The notes: generated by a model not told the origin, from the letters alone. A stretch of DNA of 7,352 nucleotides from Desulfobacterales bacterium (GCA_022361095.1 JAKSBO010000325.1:1-7352), one strand, 5' to 3'; counted from the first letter of the stretch, positions 1 through 5,772 are shown. Made by a program: numbers and translations.

Positions 1-1
1 A

Positions 2-460
2 GAGGTCTCATTGACGGTCATCGGCACCCCGAAAAAGAACGGCGGCATCGAAAACCTGGTTAAAAAGCTTGATCTTTCCTGCCATATCGACTTTACCGGG
101 CGCATTGATCACCGGCGGTTTGTCCGGGAATATGCAAAAGCCCAGATTGCAGTGGTCCCCTCCATGTACGAAGGATTCGGGCTGCCGGTCGGAGAGGCCA
201 TGGCCTGCCGGGTACCGGTGATCTCCACAACCGGCGGCGCCCTGCCCGAAGTCGCCGGTGATGCGGCAAAACTTGTTCCCCCGGGAGATGCCAAGGCCCT
301 TGAAAAGGCAATCATTGAGCTGCTTGACGACGAGAAACAGCGTGAGGATCTGGCCTGCCGGGGGTATGAACGCGCAACAACGCAATTTACCTGGGAAAAA
401 TGCGCCATGCGCACGGCCCTGGTATACCAGGAGGTGATAAATGATTACCATGGATTTTAA
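2..460 (+). CDS. Glycosyltransferase family 4 (GT-B fold), C-terminal part, 5' end outside window
   Basis: This reading frame is open from the left edge, so only about the last 152 codons of a typically 350-400 residue enzyme are present. The visible part is the nucleotide-sugar-binding Rossmann half of a GT-B glycosyltransferase. It holds the retaining-GT4 EX7E signature in the stretch YEGFGLPVGEA, with the two glutamates encoded at 170-172 and 194-196. A glycine-rich STTGGALPEVAG segment and a VPPGD loop follow, both typical of the family. Such enzymes transfer a sugar from an NDP- or GDP-sugar to a growing polysaccharide, glycolipid or lipid carrier at the cytoplasmic membrane face. Substrate cannot be told from this half. 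The gene overlaps the next gene by 20 bases, so the two are probably translationally coupled. The TTG at 11 is an internal codon, not a credible start. Confidence 0.88.
   Translation, partial: EVSLTVIGTPKKNGGIENLVKKLDLSCHIDFTGRIDHRRFVREYAKAQIAVVPSMYEGFGLPVGEAMACRVPVISTTGGALPEVAGDAAKLVPPGDAKALEKAIIELLDDEKQREDLACRGYERATTQFTWEKCAMRTALVYQEVINDYHGF
429..437 (+). promoter_or_regulatory. Strong ribosome binding site of the methyltransferase gene, inside the upstream gene
   Basis: AGGAGGTGA matches the anti-Shine-Dalgarno sequence over nine bases. It ends three bases before the ATG at 441, or six bases counted from the GGAGG core. It lies within the last codons of the glycosyltransferase. This fixes the start at 441 and makes the 20-base overlap between the two genes real rather than an annotation artefact. 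Confidence 0.8.
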
Positions 461-1154
461 TTACCTGGGTATTACCCCCGGCAACCGGGTGCTGGATATC
501 GGTTGCGGAGAGGGGCGCCACACCATCAGGGCCTGCCGGGAACCCGGTGCCGTGTGCATCGGCGCGGACTTTGGGTTTGACAATTTGCGCACCACCAAAG
601 GCAAGCTCGAATTCCACGAGGGCCTTAATGACCTGTCCTGCAGAAAGTGGGCATTGTCCGCCATGGATATTACCGCCCTTCCCTTCAAAGACAATAGCTT
701 TGATGTCGTGATCTGCTCCGAGGTGCTTGAACATATCCCGGATGACGAAAAAGCTGTTTCAGAACTGGTTCGTATTCTTAAACCGGGGAAAATACTGGCC
801 GTAAGTGTTCCCCGGGCCTGGCCCGAATGGATCTGCTGGCAATTGTCGGATGAATACCGCAATGCCGACATGGGCCATGTCAGAATTTACAGCAAGAAAA
901 AAATTATCGAAAAAATCCAAGGCAAAGGTCCCAAATACCTCAGGCACCACTATGCCCACAGCATACACAGTCCCTATTGGTGGCTCAAATGCCTTGTGGG
1001 GCCCGACCGCACGGATTCGCCAATCGTGAATCTCTACCACAGGCTCCTGGTATGGGATTTAATGAAAAAACCGATACTGACAACCGCCCTAGACCGCCGG
1101 CTCAACCCTGTGCTTGGGAAAAGCCTGATTTTGTATTTCAGAAAATCCCTTTGA
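441..1154 (+). CDS. Class I SAM-dependent methyltransferase (Methyltransf_11 type)
   Basis: The 237-residue protein has a class I methyltransferase core in its first ~130 residues. Motif I is VLDIGCGEGRHT (residues 17-28), which binds S-adenosylmethionine. An acidic GADF end of strand 2 lies at 41-44, ALPFKDNSFDVV at 79-90, and the motif VLEHIPDD at 95-102 is followed by the RILKPGK helix/strand. It probably methylates a small molecule or glycan in the cytoplasm. The C-terminal ~100 residues (HVRIYS, then a His/Trp/Tyr-rich HSPYWW segment) are not a generic part of the fold and probably form the substrate site. The start is set by a very strong ribosome binding site. Overlap with a glycosyltransferase suggests modification of a surface glycan or glycolipid, but the acceptor is unknown. 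The stop codon lies in the left copy of a 5 bp direct repeat flanking the adjacent inverted-repeat element. Confidence 0.87.
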   Translation: MITMDFNYLGITPGNRVLDIGCGEGRHTIRACREPGAVCIGADFGFDNLRTTKGKLEFHEGLNDLSCRKWALSAMDITALPFKDNSFDVVICSEVLEHIPDDEKAVSELVRILKPGKILAVSVPRAWPEWICWQLSDEYRNADMGHVRIYSKKKIIEKIQGKGPKYLRHHYAHSIHSPYWWLKCLVGPDRTDSPIVNLYHRLLVWDLMKKPILTTALDRRLNPVLGKSLILYFRKSL

Positions 1155-1155
1155 G

Positions 1156-1253
1156 GGTACCTCTAATAATCAAAATTTTGGTTTGAGTTCGAGGCACAAT
1201 AAAATTTTATTGCAAGAAGAAATCATAGCCAAAAGGCAATTATTAGAGGTGGC
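1156..1253. repeat. MITE-like hairpin element with terminal inverted repeats and 5 bp flanking direct repeats
   Basis: The ends of this ~98 bp stretch are inverted repeats. Twelve bases are perfect (1159-1170 ACCTCTAATAAT against 1239-1250 ATTATTAGAGGT), and 13 of 15 match if read from 1156 and 1253. TTGAG occurs directly outside on both sides (1151-1155 and 1254-1258), as a target-site duplication would. Inside, TTTTGG (1176-1181) pairs with CCAAAA (1229-1234), and the apex is a perfect 16-base palindrome CAATAAAATTTTATTG (1197-1212). The whole could therefore fold into one long imperfect hairpin. There is no room for a transposase, so if mobile it would be non-autonomous. It sits between two convergent genes and may also end transcription in both directions. 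It has no GC-rich stem with a U tract. Confidence 0.6.
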
Positions 1254-1264
1254 TTGAGAAATTC

Positions 1265-1798
1265 CTAAAAATACCAGGCCAGGGTACCGAGGAGAATATC
1301 AATTCCGTCGTTGGGCTCTTTTAGGCCTGCATTGGAATAATGCATATAGCGAAAGTTAATATCTATATTTTTAATTCTGACACCCACCCCGATCCTGTCT
1401 TCAAACAAAAAATTAGAGGATAAATCCCTATTATTAATCGTATAATCGTCCAGATAGGCAACACCAATCCCCGCCTCTATGTACGGATACCAGGCCGCAT
1501 TTCCTGTATGAAAAACATACTGAAACACCGGGGACAACGCGGCAGCATTTACATCATCTCCGCCGTTTTCCCAGCGGGAATATGATAACTCAAAATAGCC
1601 GTCTATATAACCAATTTTGCTTTCAAACCACTTCACATCCCATTGCTTTAAAAGCCCGGCCCGATAAACATCAATATTGTCATTACTTTGACCATATCCC
1701 AGTGAAACACCATATCCGTCAATTCCGGAAAAATCCTGGGCCGCAGCACACGTGCCTGTACCAATAAAAAAAATCAACAAAAACAAAAATCTTTTCAT
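1265..1798 (-). CDS. pagL: PagL-type lipid A 3-O-deacylase, outer-membrane beta-barrel
   Basis: The 177-residue protein starts with a Sec signal peptide (MKR, hydrophobic core 4-13, likely cleavage after Ala20). The rest alternates polar and aromatic residues like a small beta-barrel and ends in Phe (AWYF), as outer-membrane proteins do. The C-terminal stretch MHYSNAGLKEPNDGID (152-167) matches the active-site strand of PagL (PF09411), with catalytic His153 and Ser155 in the HxSN motif. PagL removes the 3-O-acyl chain of lipid A in the outer membrane. The third catalytic residue of Pseudomonas PagL is Glu, 14 residues after the His; here that position is Asp167. Total length fits the family. 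The start is supported by AAAGGA a few bases upstream. It is convergent with the methyltransferase and divergent from the dsr unit, and looks more AT-rich than its neighbours. The family call is secure; activity is inferred. Confidence 0.85.
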   Translation of the reverse strand: MKRFLFLLIFFIGTGTCAAAQDFSGIDGYGVSLGYGQSNDNIDVYRAGLLKQWDVKWFESKIGYIDGYFELSYSRWENGGDDVNAAALSPVFQYVFHTGNAAWYPYIEAGIGVAYLDDYTINNRDLSSNFLFEDRIGVGVRIKNIDINFRYMHYSNAGLKEPNDGIDILLGTLAWYF

Positions 1799-1815
1799 AT
1801 TTGTCCTTTCTTGGG

Positions 1816-1825
1816 AAGCCGGCTT
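1816..1825. repeat. 10 bp perfect palindrome in the pagL leader
   Basis: AAGCCGGCTT reads the same on both strands. It lies about 18-27 bases before the pagL start, just upstream of its ribosome binding site (minus strand). It could be an operator half-pair or a small RNA hairpin in the 5' leader, but a palindrome of this length can also occur by chance. Confidence 0.3.
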
Positions 1826-1851
1826 TGATACCGGAAAAACGCCTTACCCGC

Positions 1852-1880
1852 AGTATATAAATATAATGTGAAAATATAAA
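1852..1880 (-). promoter_or_regulatory. Candidate sigma70 promoter for pagL
   Basis: On the minus strand TTTATA (1880-1875, 4 of 6 to the -35 consensus) is followed after exactly 17 bases by TATACT (1857-1852, 5 of 6 to the -10 consensus). This would start transcription near 1845 and give a leader of about 47 bases. The region is very AT-rich, so chance matches are common. Confidence 0.38.
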
Positions 1881-2014
1881 TGATGGATGAAGTAGTAAAT
1901 ACACTATTCTTAACCAAAAATAAACATTTGCCCTAAATTTTTTCCAACGAAAATCATCAGGAACACCGATATCCCATAAACCGGACCAAAGCCCTGAACA
2001 CAGCAACTTTCATT

Positions 2015-2037
2015 GGGAAACCAAAGCAGGTTTACCC
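2015..2037. promoter_or_regulatory. Imperfect inverted repeat abutting the -35 box (possible operator)
   Basis: GGGAAACC (2015-2022) and GGTTTACCC (2029-2037) form an inverted repeat with one bulged base around a 6-base centre. It ends at the base before the -35 hexamer, the usual place for an activator bound next to RNA polymerase. No regulator can be named from sequence alone. Confidence 0.35.
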
Positions 2038-2066
2038 TTGACATAAAATTGGGGGGAGTTTATATC
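2038..2066 (+). promoter_or_regulatory. Predicted sigma70 promoter of the rsbRD_N-dsrMKJOP unit
   Basis: A consensus -35 TTGACA (2038-2043) is followed after exactly 17 bases by TATATC (2061-2066), which matches the -10 consensus at four of six positions including the key first TA. Transcription would begin near 2073, about 60 bases ahead of the first gene. It is the best promoter-like match in the gap upstream of the dsr genes. Confidence 0.55.
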
Positions 2067-2135
2067 CTTCTATCAATTGCGTAAATTAACCCGTTGACAT
2101 TTTATAAATAATGCAAAACTAAAGATTACTACACA

Positions 2136-2651
2136 TTGAAAAAGACTATAAAAAAAAACCGGAATCAATTGCTGGATAGCTGGTTCCATGCCACCATCAA
2201 CACCTATCCTGAAGAATCTGCAAGGGTTTTGGGAAAAAAATCCGACCGGTTTGACAATCCCATAGGCGCCGTCACCCGGGAAACCCTTGAAGATGTCCTA
2301 AATCTAATAATCGAAAATTTCAGTCGGGAAGGTCTTGAAAAAGCCCTGGACCCAGTTATACGTATTCGCGCGGTCCAGGCATTCGACCCTGCAAATGCAG
2401 TCAGTTTTGTATTTGCATTGAAAGACATCGGTGAGAGCGTCTTTGAAGAGGCAGAGATAGATATACTAGAGTTTCATCGCCTGGTGGACGAAATTGCCCT
2501 GGCAGCTTTCAACCGATACATGAAATGTAGAGAGGATATTTTCCTTTTAAAGGCCACGGAGAGCAAAAGACGCATCCATAAAGCCTTTGAAAGGGCAGGT
2601 TTAGTAGCGGAGTTGTCAGAGGGCGACCTCTTAGGCTCCAAACAATCTTAA
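2136..2651 (+). CDS. Stand-alone RsbRD N-terminal domain protein
   Basis: This 171-residue soluble, mostly helical protein has no signal peptide or membrane segment. Residues ~10-130 match the RsbRD_N domain (PF14361), seen in LLDSWFHATINTYP (12-25), DRFDNPIGAVTRETL (37-51) and FDPANAVSFVFALKDI (83-98). In RsbR-type stressosome proteins this domain senses signals in front of a STAS domain. Here no STAS follows; the last ~40 residues are a charged, possibly coiled-coil tail. I know such genes to occur directly before dsrM in sulfate reducers, but their role is not established. A regulatory or assembly part for the Dsr complex is inference. The start is TTG with no clear ribosome binding site; a stop at 2109-2111 rules out a longer frame, and TTG at 2169 is the next alternative. 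A run of nine A at 2150-2158 lies at codons 5-8. Confidence 0.8.
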   Translation: MKKTIKKNRNQLLDSWFHATINTYPEESARVLGKKSDRFDNPIGAVTRETLEDVLNLIIENFSREGLEKALDPVIRIRAVQAFDPANAVSFVFALKDIGESVFEEAEIDILEFHRLVDEIALAAFNRYMKCREDIFLLKATESKRRIHKAFERAGLVAELSEGDLLGSKQS

Positions 2652-2652
2652 C

Positions 2653-2683
2653 ATGTATGGCGCGACAATGGCGGGCCATACAT
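2653..2683 (+). promoter_or_regulatory. Stem-loop between the RsbRD_N gene and dsrM
   Basis: ATGTATGGC (2653-2661) and GCCATACAT (2675-2683) form a perfect 9 bp stem with a 13-base loop. It starts two bases after the upstream stop codon and ends about nine bases before the dsrM ribosome binding site. No U tract follows, so it is not a classical terminator. It may be a processing or mRNA-stability element, or a partial attenuator that sets the ratio of the first gene to dsrMKJOP. Confidence 0.5.
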
Positions 2684-2705
2684 ACAATAATGAGGTGGTT
2701 ATAAC

Positions 2706-3713
2706 ATGAATCAAAGGTACTTGATCCCCCTTACTGCTGTCTTTCTGCTCTTCCTGTTGGCTTACACAGGGGTTGAGGGACTCGGGCTTCAGGTGGTCTT
2801 TGGTGTACTGATTCCGTACCTGGCAGTTGCCGTATTCCTGATTGGCTTTGTAATCAAGGTCAAGGATTGGGCAGCGTCTGCCGTGCCGTTTAGGATTCCT
2901 ACAACCTGCGGCCAGCAGAAATCACTACCATGGATCAAACAGAACACCATTGACAACCCGAACACATCTGCCGGCGTTTTTGTAAGAATGCTCCTTGAAA
3001 TTTTTACTTTCAGGTCATTGTTCAGAAATACAAAAGCGGCGTTTAACCGGCATGCGTCCAACAAGCTCTCCTATTCCTGGGAAATTTTCCTGTGGGTAGG
3101 TGCGCTTGCATTCCACTATTCATTCCTGGTGGTTCTTCTCAGGCACTTTAGATTTTTCACTGCGCCTGTCCCGGGATGTATTCAATTTCTGGAATACCTG
3201 GACGGAATTATCCAGGTTGGTCTTCCCGGGTTGTTCATTTCCGGGCCTGTGCTTCTGCTGGCAGCGCTTTTCCTTCTGAGCCGCAGAATTTTTGATGGTA
3301 AAATCAGCTACATCTCCCAGGCGGCTGATTATTTCCCGCTCTTTCTGATCATCGGCATTGCCGCAACAGGCATCGCCATGCGCTATTTCACGAAAGTGGA
3401 CATCATCGGTATCAAGGAACTGACCATGGGACTGGTTACATTCAATCCCCATATTCCCGAAGAAGTCGGCGGATTGTTCTACAGCCATCTTTTCCTTGTG
3501 TGCATCCTGTTTGCCTATTTCCCCATGAGTAAATTAATGCACATGGGCGGCATATTCTTGAGCCCCACCCGGAACATGGCCAACAACACCCGGGCCCAAC
3601 GGCATGTTAACCCCTGGAACTATGATGTGCCCATCCATACATATGAACAGTATGAGGACCACTTCAGAGACAAAATGATTGAAGCCGGCCTGCCGGTGGA
3701 AAAAAAGGAGTGA
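2706..3713 (+). CDS. dsrM: DsrM, NarI-like membrane diheme cytochrome b subunit of the DsrMKJOP complex
   Basis: The 335-residue integral membrane protein has about six hydrophobic helices (roughly 6-22, 28-51, 125-147, 172-192, 208-226, 256-275). It belongs to the NarI / nitrate reductase gamma family. Candidate heme b ligands are His137 and His147 in one helix and His261 and His279 in another. Their spacings of 10 and 18 equal those of E. coli NarI (56/66 and 187/205), which supports two stacked b hemes. The protein exchanges electrons with menaquinone and with its partner DsrK on the cytoplasmic side. The C-terminal ~55 residues are hydrophilic and probably contact DsrK. Start: ATG eight bases after GAGGTG. 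The stop is followed by only three bases before dsrK. Length is normal for the family. Confidence 0.93.
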   Translation: MNQRYLIPLTAVFLLFLLAYTGVEGLGLQVVFGVLIPYLAVAVFLIGFVIKVKDWAASAVPFRIPTTCGQQKSLPWIKQNTIDNPNTSAGVFVRMLLEIFTFRSLFRNTKAAFNRHASNKLSYSWEIFLWVGALAFHYSFLVVLLRHFRFFTAPVPGCIQFLEYLDGIIQVGLPGLFISGPVLLLAALFLLSRRIFDGKISYISQAADYFPLFLIIGIAATGIAMRYFTKVDIIGIKELTMGLVTFNPHIPEEVGGLFYSHLFLVCILFAYFPMSKLMHMGGIFLSPTRNMANNTRAQRHVNPWNYDVPIHTYEQYEDHFRDKMIEAGLPVEKKE

Positions 3714-3716
3714 TAG

Positions 3717-5375
3717 ATGGCTGACGAACTTACACCGGATGAAGCATTAGATAAAATTGACTATCGTCCCCGGTCTAGCTCCGAGCCCAGCAACTGGCTG
3801 GACACAACCAAATCCGTTCAAATCAGGCCAGGCATGTACTGCTATGCAGCCAAAGCGGAAAGCGTTGAAACATTAGGACTGCCCAATGCAAGGGAGTGGA
3901 ATCCCATAGAGGATGACTGGAAACTGCCGGAAAACTGGCAGCAGATCCTGCATGAAGGAATTAAAGAACGGCTGGAGCGTTTCCGTACTTTCAAAGTATT
4001 CATGGACATCTGTGTGCGCTGCGGTGCCTGTGCAGACAAATGCCATTTCTTTCTGGGAACCGGCGATCCTAAAAATATGCCGGTGCTGCGCGCTGAATTG
4101 CTGCGGTCCATTTACCGCAACGACTTTACCCTGGCCGGGAAAATTCTGAAAAAGATTCCGGGTGGGAAACGTCTTTTCGGCGCAAGGGAACTGACCCTGG
4201 ATGCCCTCAAAGAGATGTGGTACTACTTTTTTCAGTGCACTGAATGCCGCCGTTGTTCAGTATTCTGTCCCTACGGCATTGACACGGCTGAAATCACGAT
4301 CATGGGCAGGGAACTCCTCAATCTGATCGGATTGAATATTGACTGGATCGCCACACCGGTTTCCAACTGCTACCAGACAGGTAACCATCTGGGCATCCAG
4401 CCCCACGCGTTTAAAGATATGCTGGAATTCTTTGTTGAAGATATCGAAGATATCACCGGGGTTGACTGTACGCCCCAGTTCCAGAAAAAAGGCGCGGACA
4501 TTCTTTTTATCACCCCGTCAGGTGACGTATTTGCCGACCCCGGCACATATACCTGCCAAGGCTATATGATCCTGTTTAAATATCTCAAAGATAGATACGG
4601 GCTGGATGTCACCTGGTCAACCTACGCTTCCGAGGGCGGCAACTTTGGATTTTTCACCTCCCATGAAACCATGAAGCGGCTCAACGCCAAAATGTACGCA
4701 GAAGCCAAACGCCTTGGCGTTAAATGGATTCTGGGCGGCGAGTGCGGTCACATGTGGCGTGTTATCCACCAGTATATGGATACCATGAACGGTCCTGCCG
4801 ACTTCCTTGAAGTACCGGTGAACCCCATCACAGGTACCCGGTTTGAAAATGCTGCGTCCACCAAGATGGTCCACATTACCGAATTCACCGCTGATTTGAT
4901 CAAGCACGGCAAACTTGAGCTGGATAAGAGCCGTAATGCCAACCGGATCATGACCTTCCACGACTCCTGTAACCCGTCCAGGGGCATGGGGCTTTTGGAT
5001 GAACCCCGGTATGTTATTGAAAACTGTGTGGACCAGTTCTATGAAATGCCGCCCAACACCACCCGCGAACAAACCTTTTGCTGCGGTTCCGGTGCCGGGC
5101 TCAATGCCGGTGAAAACATGGAATTGAGAATGGCAGGTGCCCTGCCCCGCGCCAATGCACTGAAATATGTCCACGATAAATTTGGTGTCAACACCCTTGG
5201 CACCATCTGTGCTATCGACCGTGCCGCCCTTTCCACCCTGTGCGAATACTGGGTTCCGGAATGCGAGGTGGCCGGTGTTCACGAACTTGTGGGCAACGCG
5301 TTGATTCTGCCGGGTGAAAAGGAAAGAACCGAGGATCTGAGAATGGAACCCCTGCCTGGGGTAGAGGAGGAATAA
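3717..5375 (+). CDS. dsrK: DsrK, cytoplasmic HdrD-like Fe-S subunit of the DsrMKJOP complex
   Basis: The 552-residue soluble protein has two complete cubane [4Fe-4S] motifs, at Cys99/102/105/109 and Cys174/177/180/184. An HdrD/HdrB-like C-terminal region follows. Its single good CCG domain runs from HDSC (Cys418) to FCCGSG (Cys455-Cys456) and Cys498, and is expected to carry the special catalytic cluster that handles disulfide/thiol chemistry. The known role is electron exchange between DsrM and the DsrC trisulfide/thiol couple in the cytoplasm. Two oddities stand out. The final CxxC of the heterodisulfide reductase motif reads CAID here (Asp501 in place of Cys), and the first CCG-like half keeps only one Cys (GECG, Cys343). 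The ribosome binding site AAGGAG (3705-3710) lies six bases before the ATG and within the end of dsrM. The segment 260-400 matches no motif I can name. Confidence 0.94.
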   Translation: MADELTPDEALDKIDYRPRSSSEPSNWLDTTKSVQIRPGMYCYAAKAESVETLGLPNAREWNPIEDDWKLPENWQQILHEGIKERLERFRTFKVFMDICVRCGACADKCHFFLGTGDPKNMPVLRAELLRSIYRNDFTLAGKILKKIPGGKRLFGARELTLDALKEMWYYFFQCTECRRCSVFCPYGIDTAEITIMGRELLNLIGLNIDWIATPVSNCYQTGNHLGIQPHAFKDMLEFFVEDIEDITGVDCTPQFQKKGADILFITPSGDVFADPGTYTCQGYMILFKYLKDRYGLDVTWSTYASEGGNFGFFTSHETMKRLNAKMYAEAKRLGVKWILGGECGHMWRVIHQYMDTMNGPADFLEVPVNPITGTRFENAASTKMVHITEFTADLIKHGKLELDKSRNANRIMTFHDSCNPSRGMGLLDEPRYVIENCVDQFYEMPPNTTREQTFCCGSGAGLNAGENMELRMAGALPRANALKYVHDKFGVNTLGTICAIDRAALSTLCEYWVPECEVAGVHELVGNALILPGEKERTEDLRMEPLPGVEEE

Positions 5376-5376
5376 G

Positions 5377-5772
5377 ATGAGTAAAAACATGATTATGGCA
5401 GGACTTGCGGTATTCGTGGTCGCTGTTCTTTCTCCGTTCTGGTTCAACTTGATTACAACCACAATGGCTGCGCCGAAACCCGAACTGCTGGGAAAATCTG
5501 CCGAGGCCAAAAAATGTGTTCTGGACAAGTATGAAATGCGTGCCGAACACATGTACCTGCTGGATGTGTGGCGGGATTCTGTTGTACGTAATGGGGACCG
5601 CAAATACACCGGAACCAACGGCGAAACCTTTAATATGAGCCTGTCCACAGGTGAAAACTCCTGCCTGGGCTGCCATGAAGACAAAGCGAAATTCTGTGAC
5701 AGCTGCCACGACTATGCCTCTGTGAGCCCCTATTGCTGGGAATGTCACACCAACCCCAAGGAGATTGAATGA
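5377..5772 (+). CDS. dsrJ: DsrJ, periplasmic membrane-anchored triheme cytochrome c
   Basis: The 131-residue protein begins with a hydrophobic segment (about 5-28) that acts as a Sec signal and probably stays uncleaved as a membrane anchor. The periplasmic part has three covalent heme c sites: CLGCH (96-100), CDSCH (107-111) and CWECH (120-124), tightly spaced at the C-terminus. Purple-sulfur-bacterial DsrJ has an unusual His/Cys-ligated heme; Cys47, the only Cys outside the CxxCH motifs, is the obvious candidate ligand, and Met54 or Met59 could serve a His/Met heme. DsrJ works with DsrO and DsrP on the periplasmic side, though its redox partner is uncertain. GAGGAGG (5364-5370), in the last codons of dsrK, is its ribosome binding site, and only one base separates the genes. 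The stop overlaps the dsrO start by four bases. Confidence 0.94.
   Translation: MSKNMIMAGLAVFVVAVLSPFWFNLITTTMAAPKPELLGKSAEAKKCVLDKYEMRAEHMYLLDVWRDSVVRNGDRKYTGTNGETFNMSLSTGENSCLGCHEDKAKFCDSCHDYASVSPYCWECHTNPKEIE

Larger units (their letters stand above)
1799..2135. other. AT-rich divergent intergenic region between pagL and the dsr unit
   Basis: This 337-base gap separates two divergently transcribed genes and holds no credible coding sequence. The left part (about 1850-1930) is AT-rich and carries the candidate pagL promoter. The right part holds an imperfect inverted repeat (2015-2037) abutting a good sigma70-like promoter (2038-2066) directed at the dsr genes, followed by a second TTGACA (2094-2099) without a convincing -10 partner. 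Positions 1940-2010 show nothing I can name. Confidence 0.6.

Noticed and set aside
977..1186. Plus-strand small frame over the methyltransferase 3' end
   Set aside because: It is a shifted frame inside a secure gene, runs into the hairpin element, and has no ribosome binding site of note.
1156..1253. Integron attC site or intrinsic terminator as explanation of the hairpin
   Set aside because: The ends lack the RYYYAAC/GTTRRRY core sites of attC, and there is no GC-rich stem followed by a U tract. The TIR plus flanking direct repeat fits a MITE-like element better.
1719..2006. Minus-strand frame of 95 codons running into pagL
   Set aside because: It overlaps the pagL start in another frame, shows no family motif and consists largely of AT-rich leader sequence.
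2094..2099. Second TTGACA as another promoter for the dsr unit
   Set aside because: At 16-19 base spacing downstream no hexamer resembles TATAAT (best about two of six), so only the upstream promoter is listed.
4617..5684. Open minus-strand frame of 355 codons opposite dsrK and dsrJ
   Set aside because: It lies antisense to two secure genes and has no recognisable domain; its length follows from the GC-biased third positions of the coding strand. The same holds for the minus frame 5212-5748.
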